Shown here: positions 45,838 through 58,199 of the stretch, piece after piece
Layout: the number at the start of each line of letters is the position of its first letter
Position numbering within the stretch: the first letter of the stretch is position 1
From: Diospyros lotus
Taxonomy: Eukaryota; Streptophyta; Magnoliopsida; Ericales; Ebenaceae
NCBI RefSeq assembly: GCF_014633365.1
Contig: NC_068351.1
Coordinates: forward strand, 24,400,366-24,464,365
Direction of reading: 5' to 3'
Length of the DNA: 64,000 bases
The notes under the pieces: generated by a model
Database searches by the model: none
Seen by the model: the letters and a program-made list of their open reading frames with translations, nothing else
What the model was told of the DNA's origin: nothing
Translations under genes and position numbers: made by a program

Positions 45838-47956
45838 TGTAATGACCCATTAGCTGGTTTAGGTCGTTTAGTCATTATTAATGTATATGTTGCATTTTTT
45901 TTATTAATTGGTCAATGCTTTTAAGAATTTATGTGTGATGTTTGAAAAGTTAAAAAAAAAGATATAAATGAAGTTATAATGATATGAAAAAGTTAAAAGC
46001 AAGATAAGATTATGATTTATGTTGAAACGTTGATGGGATTATGATTTATGTTGAAAAGTCAAAATTTAATTGGGATTTGAAAGAAAAGGGGCTACCGTGT
46101 ATGTATTATATTAATAAAAAGGGGTTGTTTCATGATATATATATATACATATATGCGAATGTATAAATAAAAAAGGAGAAGTAGGTTAGGAGTCTTGATG
46201 TGAAAATGAGTCATTTTCTTCTATTGTCTTTCTCATTTCTCGCCTTGGTTTCTGAAGACTATAAGAAGGGTGAGGGTATAAGCCATAGGGCATTGGCGTT
46301 TTCTCTTTTTCTTTGGTTTTCGAAGCCCTTGGAGGTGGTGCAAGTTTCTGCTTCTTTTTCCAGCTATTTGGTTCTGCCATTTTCTTTCTTCATCGGCTCC
46401 GTTCTTGGTTCGGTTCGTGGTATTTATATTCATCAAAGGCAAGTTCTTTTTTTCCTTTCATATGCAAGTTCTTATATCTTTTTCCTTTTGATGCAAGTTC
46501 CTAAACCCTTTTTTCATGTTAGAAATTCATTCCTTTCATTTCGAAATGTTTGTATTTGGGAATTCTTATTTTTAGATAGATTGACCATGTTGTACATTTG
46601 GGGGTATAACTTTTTGTGGTTATATCCGATTTACAATCCTCTTATTGTTTCGAAAACTAGAGATCATGAGCTTCAATTTAGTCATATTATTTACAGTATT
46701 TGACCAAGTTATGAGCTCGAAACAGGTCATTGAAATCACCACTTGTAATTTGGAATTTCTGGAATTTAGCTTATTCGATTCCTTTTTGTGTTGGCTATGC
46801 TTCCTATGTTTAATATTATGGTTCTTGCCTACATAATCATGTTTAATTTTGTTGTTCTTCCTAGATTCTTGATGAAACTCGTTAAAGGCTTCAATGGGGT
46901 TTTGGTTCACCCATATTTCCTAAGGAATGGTGCTTTCTTGATTAGTTCCATACAAGACTTTGGTTATCTTATCTTATATGTATGTTGTACCGTGTGCGTA
47001 TTGTCCTATTGCAGGTTCATGTTGGTGTTAAAGTATTCATTCATTCATTATTTGTATGTTATGATTAATCATTATTGGGGGTAAAAGTACATTCATAAGT
47101 ATGATGATGAGTGTATTACATATCCATGTGTGAGCATGTGTTTGGGAATATTTTTAAGAGTATGGTCGTGTATGCATACAATAATGAATATGCTTTGAGA
47201 TGCTTATGTGTGCACGATAATTATTTTGCGCGATTATTATGTTCGGGTGGTACCTTGAAGCTCGGTAGGCATTTTCCTGACGCGAGGGAGTTTTGGTTCA
47301 GATGTTACGACTTTTATGTCGGAAGCTTAGTAGACGCAAGTCTGATGTGAGGAAGGACTTTGGTCCATAGATTGATGGTTACATTGGCAGATACTTATAT
47401 GGGCCTATGGGTTGTATGTGGGCACATATGCATGGATATATCTTTATATGATGTGGTGAAACATAGCATGGGTGCATGTGATGTAATGAGTAATTCTATA
47501 TTGCCTTGATTCTTATTACTTTAGGTTCCTTTCAAATTATACTAGCAGAGCCTTGTGACTCATACTTGCTTTTGCATCATTCTAGGTAAGGGGAAAGCTA
47601 TGGCTGAGGGCGAGCCTAGTGGAGCTCGATCCTTGATGGGGTAGATTTGTGTACAGAGCCTTCCTGACTAAGAGATCTTTGGAGGATGTTTTCTTTTTCT
47701 TTTTATTTAGAGTGCAGAAGGAAACAATTTTTTTTTGTTATGTTAGATTTTATGGTATCTTCTGAGCATGATAGGTGGTTAAACCCGAATGTGAATGATT
47801 AGATGAGTTGTGATTTAATTATCATTTATTTTGCTTCTTTTATTGAATGAGAAAAATTTTGGGAATGTTTTATTTAAGTTTATATCTCTATCAATCTTTT
47901 TGGCACTTCCTCTTAGATTTCTTGGTTGCGGGATCTCCGAGAGTGGGGTCGTCACA
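45838..47956 (+). repeat. 5' LTR of gypsy element 1
   Basis: 2119 bp. Starts TGTAATGACCC and ends GGGTCGTCACA, imperfect inverted ends. It is followed by the primer site TGGTATCAGAGCC (47960-47972). The preceding TTAAG (45833-45837) is the expected target-site copy; its partner is outside the window. ORFs inside are not supported. Confidence 0.8.
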
Positions 47957-48090
47957 GTTTGGTATCAGAGCCAAAGGTTAGGATGAGTTTTTGTACACAT
48001 AGGAATGTTGGGTAGAGTTAGGGTTATTCCTAATAGTAGATGTGAGTTTAGATATGGATCTATATTATAAATATTTTGGTTGTGTAGGAA

Positions 48091-49545
48091 AATGAATACT
48101 CGCCAAAAACGACCATCAACTTAGGGCTAAGGCAATGGTCAAGCTGTTCCAACACTTGCACTGGTCACACCGAAAGAGTTTAGAGGAGATTTACGCTAGG
48201 AGGTAACTGAGATACGAGGGACCCTATCAGGGATATTACGAGTAGTGGATATGTTCGCTACCAACCAGTTGAGGCAGGACCAAGGACAATAAGAAATTGA
48301 TGGTGATCCAACAGGAAAGAATGATGGTTAGACTTCTAATCCTGTAGCTTGAGTAGGTGGTAATGTTGAAGCGGATGGTAACACTGGAGGCCAATTGTTA
48401 GGGAACTTCATGGCACTTTGACCTCTCGAGTTTTATGGATAGGTAGAAGTCTCGCCTGCAGAGAACTAGATGCTATCAGTGGAGAAGCACCTTCGGTCTA
48501 TGGGGTGCAATGATATATAAAGAGTGCAGTTAGCTACTTTCCTGTTAAGGGGGTGATGCGGAGAGATGGTGAGAAATCATCAGATAGAGGTATACTGGCA
48601 GAGAACTGTCATGGGTAGAGTTCCAAGAATTATTCAACCAGAATTATTTTGCCAAATGGATCTGAGAGCAGAAGACCTATGAATTTATTGAATTAGTTCA
48701 TGTGGTGACTTAGAATGAAGCTGAGTTTATTTCTTTGGCTTGACTCGCTCCAGAGTTAGTGTCCATAGAGGCTAAGAAGGTTGCAAAATTTTAGAGGGGT
48801 GTACGTTCTACAATAGTGTAGAAGGTATACGCAATAGAACGAGACATGAATGAGTTGAAGATTGGGCAAGTAGTTTTAAAAGGAACGAGTTCCTCTTAGG
48901 GCCATAATAATGAAAGGAAGAGGAAGTGGGAAACAGGTCTAGTAAAAAATACAGGGGGAATCCCTCTATGTAATGTTTGTGGAAGGAGGCATAAGGACCC
49001 ATGCTGTTTTTGTAAGGGAGCTTGAGACAGGCATACTCGGAGGGACTGTCCTTGTAACCCGGATGTGACACCTACCCAGGAGATGACTTATTTTCGATGT
49101 GGATGAAAGGGGCATAAAGCGAATTATTGTACACAACTACCCCATATGGAGGCCAGAGGCCAGGAGGACAGGGTTAGAGATCTAATCAGAGGCTCGCCGT
49201 GCCCAGGATGCAGGGAGCATCTCCACAGATGGTATTACCATAGGTATAGCACCCTGCTAGTGTTTGCTCTGTCAATAGTTAATGCGGAAAGAGGGAATGC
49301 CACTATTCAAGGTATTTTCTCTTTATATAGTACTGATGTTCATATGCTCTTTGGTACAAGTTCTACGCATTCTTTTATTACACATCATATTGTATGTCAT
49401 ATCCCTATCCCTAGAACTTCATTGCCATACTATTTAATTGTGACTACGTCAAGGGATGTGGTATTGATGGGTAGCGAAGTATTCAAAAATTGCGAGATTA
49501 AGGTGTATGATAGGGAACTACCTGGCGATTAAGTAGTGCTTGGTA
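48091..49545 (+). pseudogene. gag and protease remnant of gypsy element 1
   Basis: Starting MNTRQKRPS, the frame has many stops, but gypsy gag features remain (PLEFYG, VEKHLRSM). Two zinc-knuckle-like motifs (CFCKGA..RHTRRDCP; FRCG.KGHKANYC) lie near 49010-49135. The protease region follows at about 49270, where MLFGTSSTHSFIT replaces the usual DTGATHSFI, so the catalytic Asp and Gly are altered. The CACTA insertion breaks the protease. Confidence 0.75.
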
Positions 49546-51154
49546 CACTACAAAAAAATCAACATTTAGCGACGATTTTTTTTGTATTTTGCAGCGGTTT
49601 TTTCGCATTTTGCGGTGATTCACGTAATTTAGCGGCGGTTTTGAAAATGCCGCTAAATCAAGCATCGTGAAGCATTTAGCGGCAGTTTTTAGCAACCGTT
49701 GGAATAACCGCCGCTAAATACTATTTTTTACGGCAGTTTTTAAACTGCCACAAACTAAGTATTTAGCGGCGGTTTCGAAATCGCCGCAAAAAAAATTCAA
49801 AATATTTGAATTTTAGCGGCGGTTTTAAAACTGCCGCAAAAAATTCAAAAATTTTGAATTTTAGCAGCGGTTTTAAAACCGCCGCAAAAATTCAAAAAAA
49901 TTTGAAATTAAATTTTTTTTCAAATTTTGTAAGCCTTGTGCGTGCAGCCAGGAAGCGCGCGCGCTTCCCGCCCACGAGCATGGCCCCCCCCGCGCGCACA
50001 AGCGTGCCTAACCCCCCCGGTGCCATGTGGTCGCATGTCCGCGTGCCACGTGGCGATGCTGGAAATTTTTCCAGCATCTTCCCCTTCCCCCAGACTCGAA
50101 CCCGAAATCTCTCCTGTGTGCGTACGCGCGCGAAACCAACTGAGGTACCAAATCTTGTTATTAAATGTTCACGCTTATAAATTATATACTAACATATACA
50201 ACTACTATTTTCCATAATTATAATTTATATTCTTTATTATAAATTGAAAAACATAAATTAACTGAATTAAATTAAATAAATTAATTGGTTAAAAAATAAA
50301 AAGAATATTTTATATATTTTTAAAATTTATTTTTAAAATAATTAAAATTTTATGCATTAAAATTTTGTTAAATTTATTTTTATTTTCTTAAAATTAAAAT
50401 TTGTAATGAATTTTGCTGTGATTTTTTAAAATTATTTAATTTTATTTTTTAATTATTTAATTTTTTTCTAAATTAAAATTAATTATTTAAGTTTTTTTAA
50501 AATTAAAATTTTTAATTAATTTTGCGGTGATTTTGAAAAACTGCCGCAAATGTTATTTAATTTTAATTTTTAATTATTAAATTATTTTTTTGAATTTAGC
50601 GACGGTTTTCAAAAAACCGCCGCAAAATTAAAATTTTAATGAATTTTGCGACGATTTTAAAAAACCATTGCGACGGTTTTAAAAAACCTCCGCAAATATT
50701 AAAATATTTTTATTTTTAATCAAATAATTATTTTCTAAATTTAGCGGCGGTTCCCAAAAATCGCCGTAAAATAAATTTTAATTTTTAATTTTTCAGCAGT
50801 TTTCAAAAAATCGCTGTAAAATTAAATTTTTAATGAATTTTGCGGCAATTTTTTGAACTGTCGCAAATGTTAAAATATTTTTATTTTTAATTAAATAATT
50901 ATTTTCTAAATTTAGCGGCGGTTCCCGAAAACTGCCTTAAAATTAATTTTAATTTTTAATTATTAAATTAGTTTTTGAATTTAGCTGCGATTTTTTAAAA
51001 ATCGCTGTAAAATTAAATTTTTAAATAAATTTTGCAGTGGTTTTGGGAAACCGCGGCAAAGAATGTATTTTGCGGTGGTTTGTAAACCACCGTAAAACAT
51101 GGTCTTTTGCGGTGGTTTTAAAAATCGCCGCAAAAAATCAAATTTTTTGTAGTG
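49546..51154. mobile_element. Non-autonomous CACTA (En/Spm) transposon
   Basis: 1609 bp. Ends are CACTACAAAAAAAT and ATTTTTTGTAGTG, with a 3-bp target duplication GTA (49543-49545 and 51155-51157). Removing it restores the gypsy protease reading. Both subterminal regions carry many copies of GCGGCGGTTTT / AACCGCCGCAAA in both orientations, the usual transposase-binding-like repeats. No transposase. A GC-rich patch (49930-50140) holds a tRNA-like sequence. Confidence 0.92.
50080..50152 (-). ncRNA. tRNA-like / SINE-head sequence inside the CACTA element
   Basis: On the minus strand TACCTCAGTTGG (A-box-like, 50136-50147) is followed 34 bases later by GGTTCGAGTCT (B-box, 50092-50102). Spacing and sequence fit a tRNA-derived Pol III promoter. 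I could not fold it as a functional tRNA (acceptor stem unclear). Confidence 0.45.
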
Positions 51155-53061
51155 GTATAAAGAACTTCGACCTCATCTTAGGTATGGATTGGTTGTCTCA
51201 ACATTATGCTAAGGTCGATTGTCGACTGAAATTGATCCATTTCAAACTACCCCAACAGTTAATCATTGAGTATCGGGGTATCAAGCTGATGGATTTGACT
51301 TCAATGATTTTGGTGATGAAGGTGGAGAGATTGATACACCATGGTTGTGAGGCATACCTCACTTTTGTGACAACTGGTATGGAGAACAAGGTAGAGTTAT
51401 CTGAGATTCTAGTGGTTCGAGATTTTCCTAATGTATTTCCGGATGAATTACTAGAGTTACCACCTCAAAGAGAGATTGACTTCTTGATTGAACTAATACC
51501 AGGTACCCATCCTATTTCTAAAGCTCCTTACAGGATGACCCCAAATGAATTAAAGGAGTTGAAGAATTAGTTGCAAGAATTAATCAATAAGGGTTTTATT
51601 CGACCCAGTGCATAGCCTTGGGGTGCTCTGGTATTGTTTGTACGGAAAGATGGATCAATGAGATTGTGCATCGACTACCGTCAACTAAATCAAGTGATAA
51701 TGAAGAACAAATATCCACTTTCACACGTGGATGATTTATTAGATCAACTTCGAAGAGCTTCAGTCTTTTCTAAGATTGATTTGAAGTCTGGTTATCACCA
51801 AGTATGAGTTAGAGAAGAGGATGTTCCAAAAATAACTTTTTGTACCCACTATGGACACTTTGAGTTCGTAGTTATGCCATTGGGGTTGATGAATGCCCCA
51901 ACAATTTTCACGGACTTGGTGAATCGGGTCTTCAGGGAATATCTGGATTGCTTTGTCATTGTATTCATGATGATATCTTAGTTTATTTGCTAAGTCTTGA
52001 GGAGCATGAGACACATCTTAGGAGGGTTTTGCAAAGACTTAGAGAAAAACAATTGTATGCAAAATTCAGTAAGTGCGAGTTTTGACAGAAACATGTGGGG
52101 TTTCTTGGACACACAGTGTTTGGAGAGGGTATTTCAGTTGACTTTGAGAAGATTAAGGCCGTAGTTGACAGGCCGAGGCCTATTTCAGTGACTGAGATCC
52201 GAAGTGTTCTTGGACTTACAGGCTATTATCGGATATTCATAAAAGGTTTTGCTTGTCTATCATTACTAATGACTAAGCTGACACAGAAGGGAGCAAAATT
52301 TGATTGGAATGAAGCATGTGAGAATTGTTTCCAAGAATTAAAGTAGAGGTTGACTACAACTCCTGTTTTGTCTATTCCTAAGAGTGGAGAGAAGTTCACG
52401 ATATACCACGATACTTCTTATATTGGATTGGGTTATGTATTGATACATGATGGACATGTGAATGACTATGCCTATAGGCAATTAAAGAAACATGAGATGA
52501 ATTACCCTACGCATGATTTGGAGTTGGCAGGCGTAGTGTTTGCACTTAAGATTTGAAGACACTATTTGTATGTCGAGAAGGTGGAGATTTATACTAATTC
52601 CAAGAGCCTAAAATACCTTTTCTCACAAAAGGAATTGAATATGAGACAACGACGATGGGTGGAATTATTTAAGGATTGTGATTGTGAAATTTTATATCAC
52701 CCGAGGAAAGCTAATGTGGTGGCCAATGCTTTGAGTCGGCATAGAGCATCTATTGCATCAATGATAGCATAGAATTGGATGTTATTGGAGCAGATGAGCG
52801 AGCTAACTATCTTTACTTTCGAGGAAAGACTCGTTGTGTACCGTGCCTATATGAAAGTGTAATCAGACTTGATTAATCAAATTTGAGTCCAGCAGCACAA
52901 TGATGTGAAACTAACAAAAGTCTGAATAGATGTAGAGAAATTTATTTCCTTGGGGTACAGTCAAGGAGGTAATGGCTTATTTATGTGTCACGGACAAATT
53001 TGTGTGCCAAATAAGAAGGAGATAAGACAAGAGATTTTAACTAAGGCCCATAAAGCATGTT
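51155..53061 (+). pseudogene. RT, RNase H and start of integrase of gypsy element 1
   Basis: Gypsy pol order is clear: ILGMDWL (protease end, about 51175), [39 protein letters not shown], then a frame shift beside the MDDILVY catalytic box near 51970. Next come FLGHTVFGEGI, LGLTGYYRIFI, an RNase H region ([25 protein letters not shown]) and [10 protein letters not shown]. The integrase zinc-binding domain begins (KAHKACYT) and is cut by the copia insertion. At least six in-frame stops; not functional. Confidence 0.85.
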
Positions 53062-53066
53062 ACACC

Positions 53067-55016
53067 TGTTAGTGTAGGTGCTCTAGACCCAATCAGATTG
53101 GGTATGTTGTACACTGACAATTGTAATCATGTTTATTATTTGAATAAGGAGTTGTTCAAATTCACAAGAAGTCATTCTATTAGTTTCTTGTTATTATTGT
53201 AATAACCGAATGAAACTAGATAGAAGTCCATATGATGTATACTGTGAATAATCTATAAAGATGTGAGATGATGCATCACAGTTTCTAGACATCATTAAAC
53301 GTCCCAAGTCGTAGCAATGTCAAGAATGGACATTGACAATTGCGGTAAGACTTGTATGTGCTATGTTTTTGCTATGTGATAGCAATGGGGGTCTCACACC
53401 CATAGGCATGGGGATGCCTAGACAAGTACATAGGTGACCAATATTGGAGAACGTGTCACTGGACATGACTCGCAATGAGAATCCATTTTGGTTATATGTT
53501 GATGGAATTCTTATACGAGATGGGTGTAACTAATCCTTGGACCTGAGGTTGTCACGGTCATCTCATAAGAAGACCGATATGCTTTGACATCGTTTCGATG
53601 GGCCTAGATAAAGGCTGCACGTGGGCGATCGTTGGGCATATCGTGAGGCTTATGGAGATGGGTGCATAACCAAGATGGGACTCGTCTATCCCTTGATAGA
53701 GGATGATGTATCTAAGGCGCCTTCGGTGGATATTCACTTTAAATCCATGGCCATGGTAAAAGAGATCAATAAGGAGTTATTGATTTACTTTCTATTAAGT
53801 GAAGATATCCAGAAGACCGAAGAAAACTCATGTGATCGTTATCAAGCAACACATCGCCATACTTGAGATCACATAAGATACATTGACGAGAGGATCGAAT
53901 TACACGGTAACCATGCTCGTGAAAGGTTATTTGCAGATTATGAATCCTTCTGAATAATTGGGTAGGCATGATACCTTGCTAGAGGCCAATCTTGTCTTAT
54001 GTGTTCGTACCGACACATTGCCAACATATTCGGAAGCCTAATGAGTCATACGCAATAGGCACGGTCCCTGGCTTAAACCAGGAGAGTGGACGTATAATTA
54101 AGTGGGACACTTTGGCAAGAAGTTATGCCGTCGTAGGTTCTCACGGAAAAAGAACAAATAGACGTAAATGACGTCGATATGACGAGGAGTCGTTATAATG
54201 GAAAGAGTTTCCTAAAATGGCAATTGATTAAATTAGGAAGGAGTTTCTAATTTAATGATTTTCTATTTGTTGGAGTGGCAAATAGGAAATAAAATATTTT
54301 TGGGCTTAAGTTAATATTTGGACTAAATTAGATTTGGGCCAAATATTAAAATAAATATTATATTTGGACTAAATTAGATTTGGGCCAAATATTAAATATT
54401 ATATTTGGATCAAATTAGATTTGGGCTAAATATTAAATAAAATATATTTGGGCTTGAATTAGTTTTGGGCCATAATATTTTATTTAACTTATAAAAGGAT
54501 TGAGCCATTTAATTATATTTCTAGTTGGACTAGAATAAGCCCACTTAAGATTTTAATTAAATTAGAATTAATGGGCTAACCCAATCCATTAGGGTTTTAG
54601 AAACCCTAGGATATTTCATTATAAATATCCCTTTATGGGTTGCCCAAAATAGAAGTGATTTTTGGTGTCGTTTTTCAAGAGTTGAAAAACGTATTGCCTT
54701 TCACTTTTCCCGTTTCTTTTGGCATGATTTGAAACGTGGGTGTTCTTTTACCGTCCATACACAAGCCGCGCAAAGGAGAAGGAGCTAGCACTCCTATTCC
54801 GCTATCCTTGCCAACGGACGCGTGCCGCGTATCACGAGTTAGAGGTCGGACGCTTGGACGGCTCGAATCTGCGAACGACTCGATAATCTAAAAGTTAGAT
54901 TTATTTATTTGTTTGTGAATGATTTAATTTCGACGTTGATCCAATCGCCGGGATCGGGGTAAGTTCAAAATTTTGAACTACGCTGTTTACCCCGTAGCGA
55001 TCTTGCTTCACTTTCA
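53067..55016 (+). repeat. 5' LTR of the copia element
   Basis: 1950 bp, TGTTAGTG to CACTTTCA. TATA box TATAAATA at 54620-54627. Contains tandem units of the type ATATTTGGACTAAATTAGAT near 54310-54450. Confidence 0.93.
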
Positions 55017-55030
55017 GTGGTATCAGAGCC

Positions 55031-57065
55031 ATTGTCGAAATATTTCAATTCCTTATGTGCGGATTCGGTTATGTTGTTATTTGTGAAATAATTAATTAAT
55101 TGTTGCGTTTGTATTTTTGGATTGCAAAACGTTTTTGGGTGAACGGCAAAAGATCGTGTATGACACAAGAAAGGGCGAAACTGGGTTCGGGGTGCATACG
55201 GATGCACCGGAAGGCCGAAAAACGAGGCCACGTGGGGCCCGCACGCGCTGGGCGCGGCCAGGGGCGGCCCAGCGCGCGCATGGCCCTGGCAGGGCGCGGC
55301 CTTGCGCGGCCGCGCGCGCCTTGGGGCTGCCAGGCGCGCCCGCGCGCGCGCGCAGGGCAAGGCCGGGCGCGGGTGCGACCCGCGAACCGCGCGCGGCCCG
55401 CGGGTGCGACCCGCGACGCGCGAGCGGACCCGCGGCCAACCCGCGCGGCCCTTGCGCGCCTGGCGCGGCCCCAGTGGCCCGCGCCTGCCCCCCAGCGGCC
55501 CTCGCGGCCGCGGCCAGCGCGCCTGGCGCGGCCCACACTCGCGCCAGGCGCGCCCAGCCCGCGCCAGACGCGGCCCAGGCGCGCCCAATGCTGCCCCAGC
55601 CTCGCCCTTTGTTTGTTTGGGCTGCCTAGCCGCCTCCCGGCCCCTCCCGCTCCCTCAGGCTTGGGTTTGACCCTTCCCCGGAGTTCCCGTGAAGCACCCG
55701 GGCCGACCCTTCGGTGGCCCAGTGCGTTCCGTAACCTCAGGTGGGGCCCGGCCAAATTGTTTGGCTATTTTTATTATTTTTATTCTATCCATGAGTGTAT
55801 GACACCTATGGGCTGTGATTAAAAATAGGGCGGGGTTGTTAATTAAATTATTATTAATTATGGGCTGCTAGTGTATGTTTGACATGCATTGGTTGATCCA
55901 AGGCCTGTTGAGCCTTGTTAGTTAGACTAATGGATGGAGTCCAAGCCCAACACAATTAAAACAATTTTGTTTTTCCAAAATTATACAAAATTTTCAATTT
56001 ATTGAAAGAGTTTCATTAAGATTAAAATAGATGCGACAATTAATTAACATAATCTAAATGAATCAATTAGATTGATTGCATGGGTGTATGGTATGGATCG
56101 AGTCGACCATTTATTTTATGTTGGGAATGAATGCTTGTAAATTTGGTTTTTGAAATAGGGTCTGCGTGTCCTGTCCTTTTTATACTCTAATGTACATTCT
56201 CTTCTCATCTCACTCCCCCCGAATGTAACTCGGGGTTTCTGATTTTATGTAATGTATGTAGAATAGAATAGAGTAGTGATAGTTGTAATTTGTATGAAGA
56301 GCAAGAGATGGAGCCAAATTGAAGACAAGATTCGAAGACCAATGAAGGCTTGAAGAATGTGCTTATGAAGCAAGATGTGATTCTTCACCTAGGTTTGACC
56401 CGCTAGCTTCCCTTCTATGGCTCGAGGGGACTAGCCGTAGTTCTCCATACCATACATCGGTTTGAGTCATTTATTATGCATTATTAATTTGATTAATTGC
56501 ATGTGATGAGACCTAAGTAAATAAATAATAAATCCCTCATTAATATTAAGCCAACTTGCCTTCCATCATTATGAAGCATTAGGTTTCTAGCTGGCACTTG
56601 ATTTGTTGAGTCACTCAAGGTCATGTGTCACCTATGATTCCTATGCTTCATGGGCCATGAGATGTCCCTGAATGATGGGTCTGACTTAACTAGAAAGGTG
56701 GGGTTTGTTGAGTCACTCAAGGCTTTACTGAGTATAGAGGCAAAGATTGTGAGTCACATATGATGTGCTTGACAAGGAGTTGTCAACCCAATGAATCTAG
56801 GAGTTGCATGGAGATGCAATTGGTAGCAAGTACCTACCTAATCGATCCTAACACAATTTGTTGAGTCACTCAAGGTTGTGCGAGGGGAGATGGGATCCTA
56901 GCCTGCTAGGAAATCTTCCAACGGGATTTCTCGAGTTATGTCTAGAGGGTGGCAAACTCGTAGAAAATAGTGGGAGCAATCATAAAATGTTACTTCTTGC
57001 AATTTATGATTTCGTATTCAATATGATTATAATAATATCTCTATTCAGTTGTTGATCCAGAATGT
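55031..57065 (+). other. Untranslated leader of the copia element with GC-rich island
   Basis: Two kilobases between primer site and gag. 55190-55690 is made almost only of G and C with recurring GCGCGGCC, GCGCGCC and CGCGCGCG phrases. Long ORFs in all frames there are compositional. Then AT-rich sequence with repeated TTGTTGAGTCACTCAAGG (three times between 56606 and 56880). Confidence 0.75.
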
Positions 57066-58080
57066 CTGGAAACATGTCGATAAGATCGATACTCGAGGGC
57101 AATAATACCTTCAATGGACTAATTTCTATGACTGAGAGATCATCTTGAGGATAGTCCTCACGTATGATAAGATTCTTTATGCGATAGAGAGCTGTCTTCT
57201 TACGAAGCCACTAGTTAAGGAAATAGTAGCACATTAGGCTTGAACGATGCACAAGGTTGATATGATCATCGCTTGGTGTATTGTCTTGGCCGCCATGACC
57301 CCAAAACATAGGTCGCATCATAAGAGTTATGATGCCTATGAGATCATGGCTAGGCTTAAGGATCATCTATTGAGAAGCATATCATGGAGATGATACGTTT
57401 TATCAATAGGTTGCTAGAGCTGAACTTGGGTATGGATGCCGAAACTTACCCTAGACTTGGTGCTATAGTCCCTCCCTAACAGTTATGGAAAAGACTCTTT
57501 GAGAGTGGTTGTCCATACTAAGGGAGACCGAACCTGAAATTGATTATAGGTTAAGGGAAGTGTTCTCTTAGTTGAAGGGCCCAAGGCGCACAGGGGCAAA
57601 CCCAAGAGTAAGAAAGCCAAAAGGAAGAAGAGTTCTTCCATAGCGCAATCTGGAAAAGTCCAGAAGACTAAAACCCAAAGGGAAAAAAGGATGCAATCTA
57701 TCTCCACTGTGATAAACCGAGAAGTGTAGAGTAAGAAGAGTTCTACTCAAGGCACTTCAGGTATTTATGTTATTGGAATTAATCTATCTACTTCTGATCA
57801 ATCCGCATGGGTATTAGATACTGGATCTAGTGTTCTATTTACACTTTTGTGTATGGGCTTAGGAGTACGAGGAGATTAATAATAGGAGAAGTGTACCTAC
57901 ATGTGGGAAATGGATCAAAAGTTGTTCCATTAATTGTAAGGACCTATTTATTAACATTGCCCATAAGGCTTGTATTGGAGTTACATAACTGTTACTACAA
58001 TCCTAGTTTGACTAGGAGTATAATTTCTAATTCTTGTTTGACAAGGATGGATATTCGTTTTTTATTTAAAGGACAATAGT
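57066..58080 (+). pseudogene. gag and protease remnant of the copia element
   Basis: Begins MSGNMSIRSILEGN, then loses frame with many stops. A basic stretch (57580-57700) matches the nucleocapsid region. WVLDTGSS near 57808 is the copia protease active site (DTG intact), followed by a shift. Confidence 0.7.
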
Positions 58081-58199
58081 TGTTCGTTTTATAAAAATGA
58101 GTTGTTTTATGGTAAAGCAACAATATGTAATGGTTTGTATGTCCTTGAGCTTGATACTCCTATCAGTAACATAAATACTAAGCGACTTAAATCAGATGA

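Noticed and set aside
46200..46703. 167-residue hydrophobic ORF resembling a membrane protein
   Set aside because: Lies wholly within the gypsy 5' LTR; the pyrimidine-rich sequence gives Phe/Leu/Ser runs; no conserved feature.
49806..50217. ORFs of 93-124 residues
   Set aside because: Inside the CACTA element, translating its subterminal repeats and the tRNA-like patch.
54965..55822. Long overlapping ORFs up to 240 residues on both strands
   Set aside because: Products of a GC-rich, stop-poor island in the copia leader; Ala/Arg/Pro-rich in every frame.
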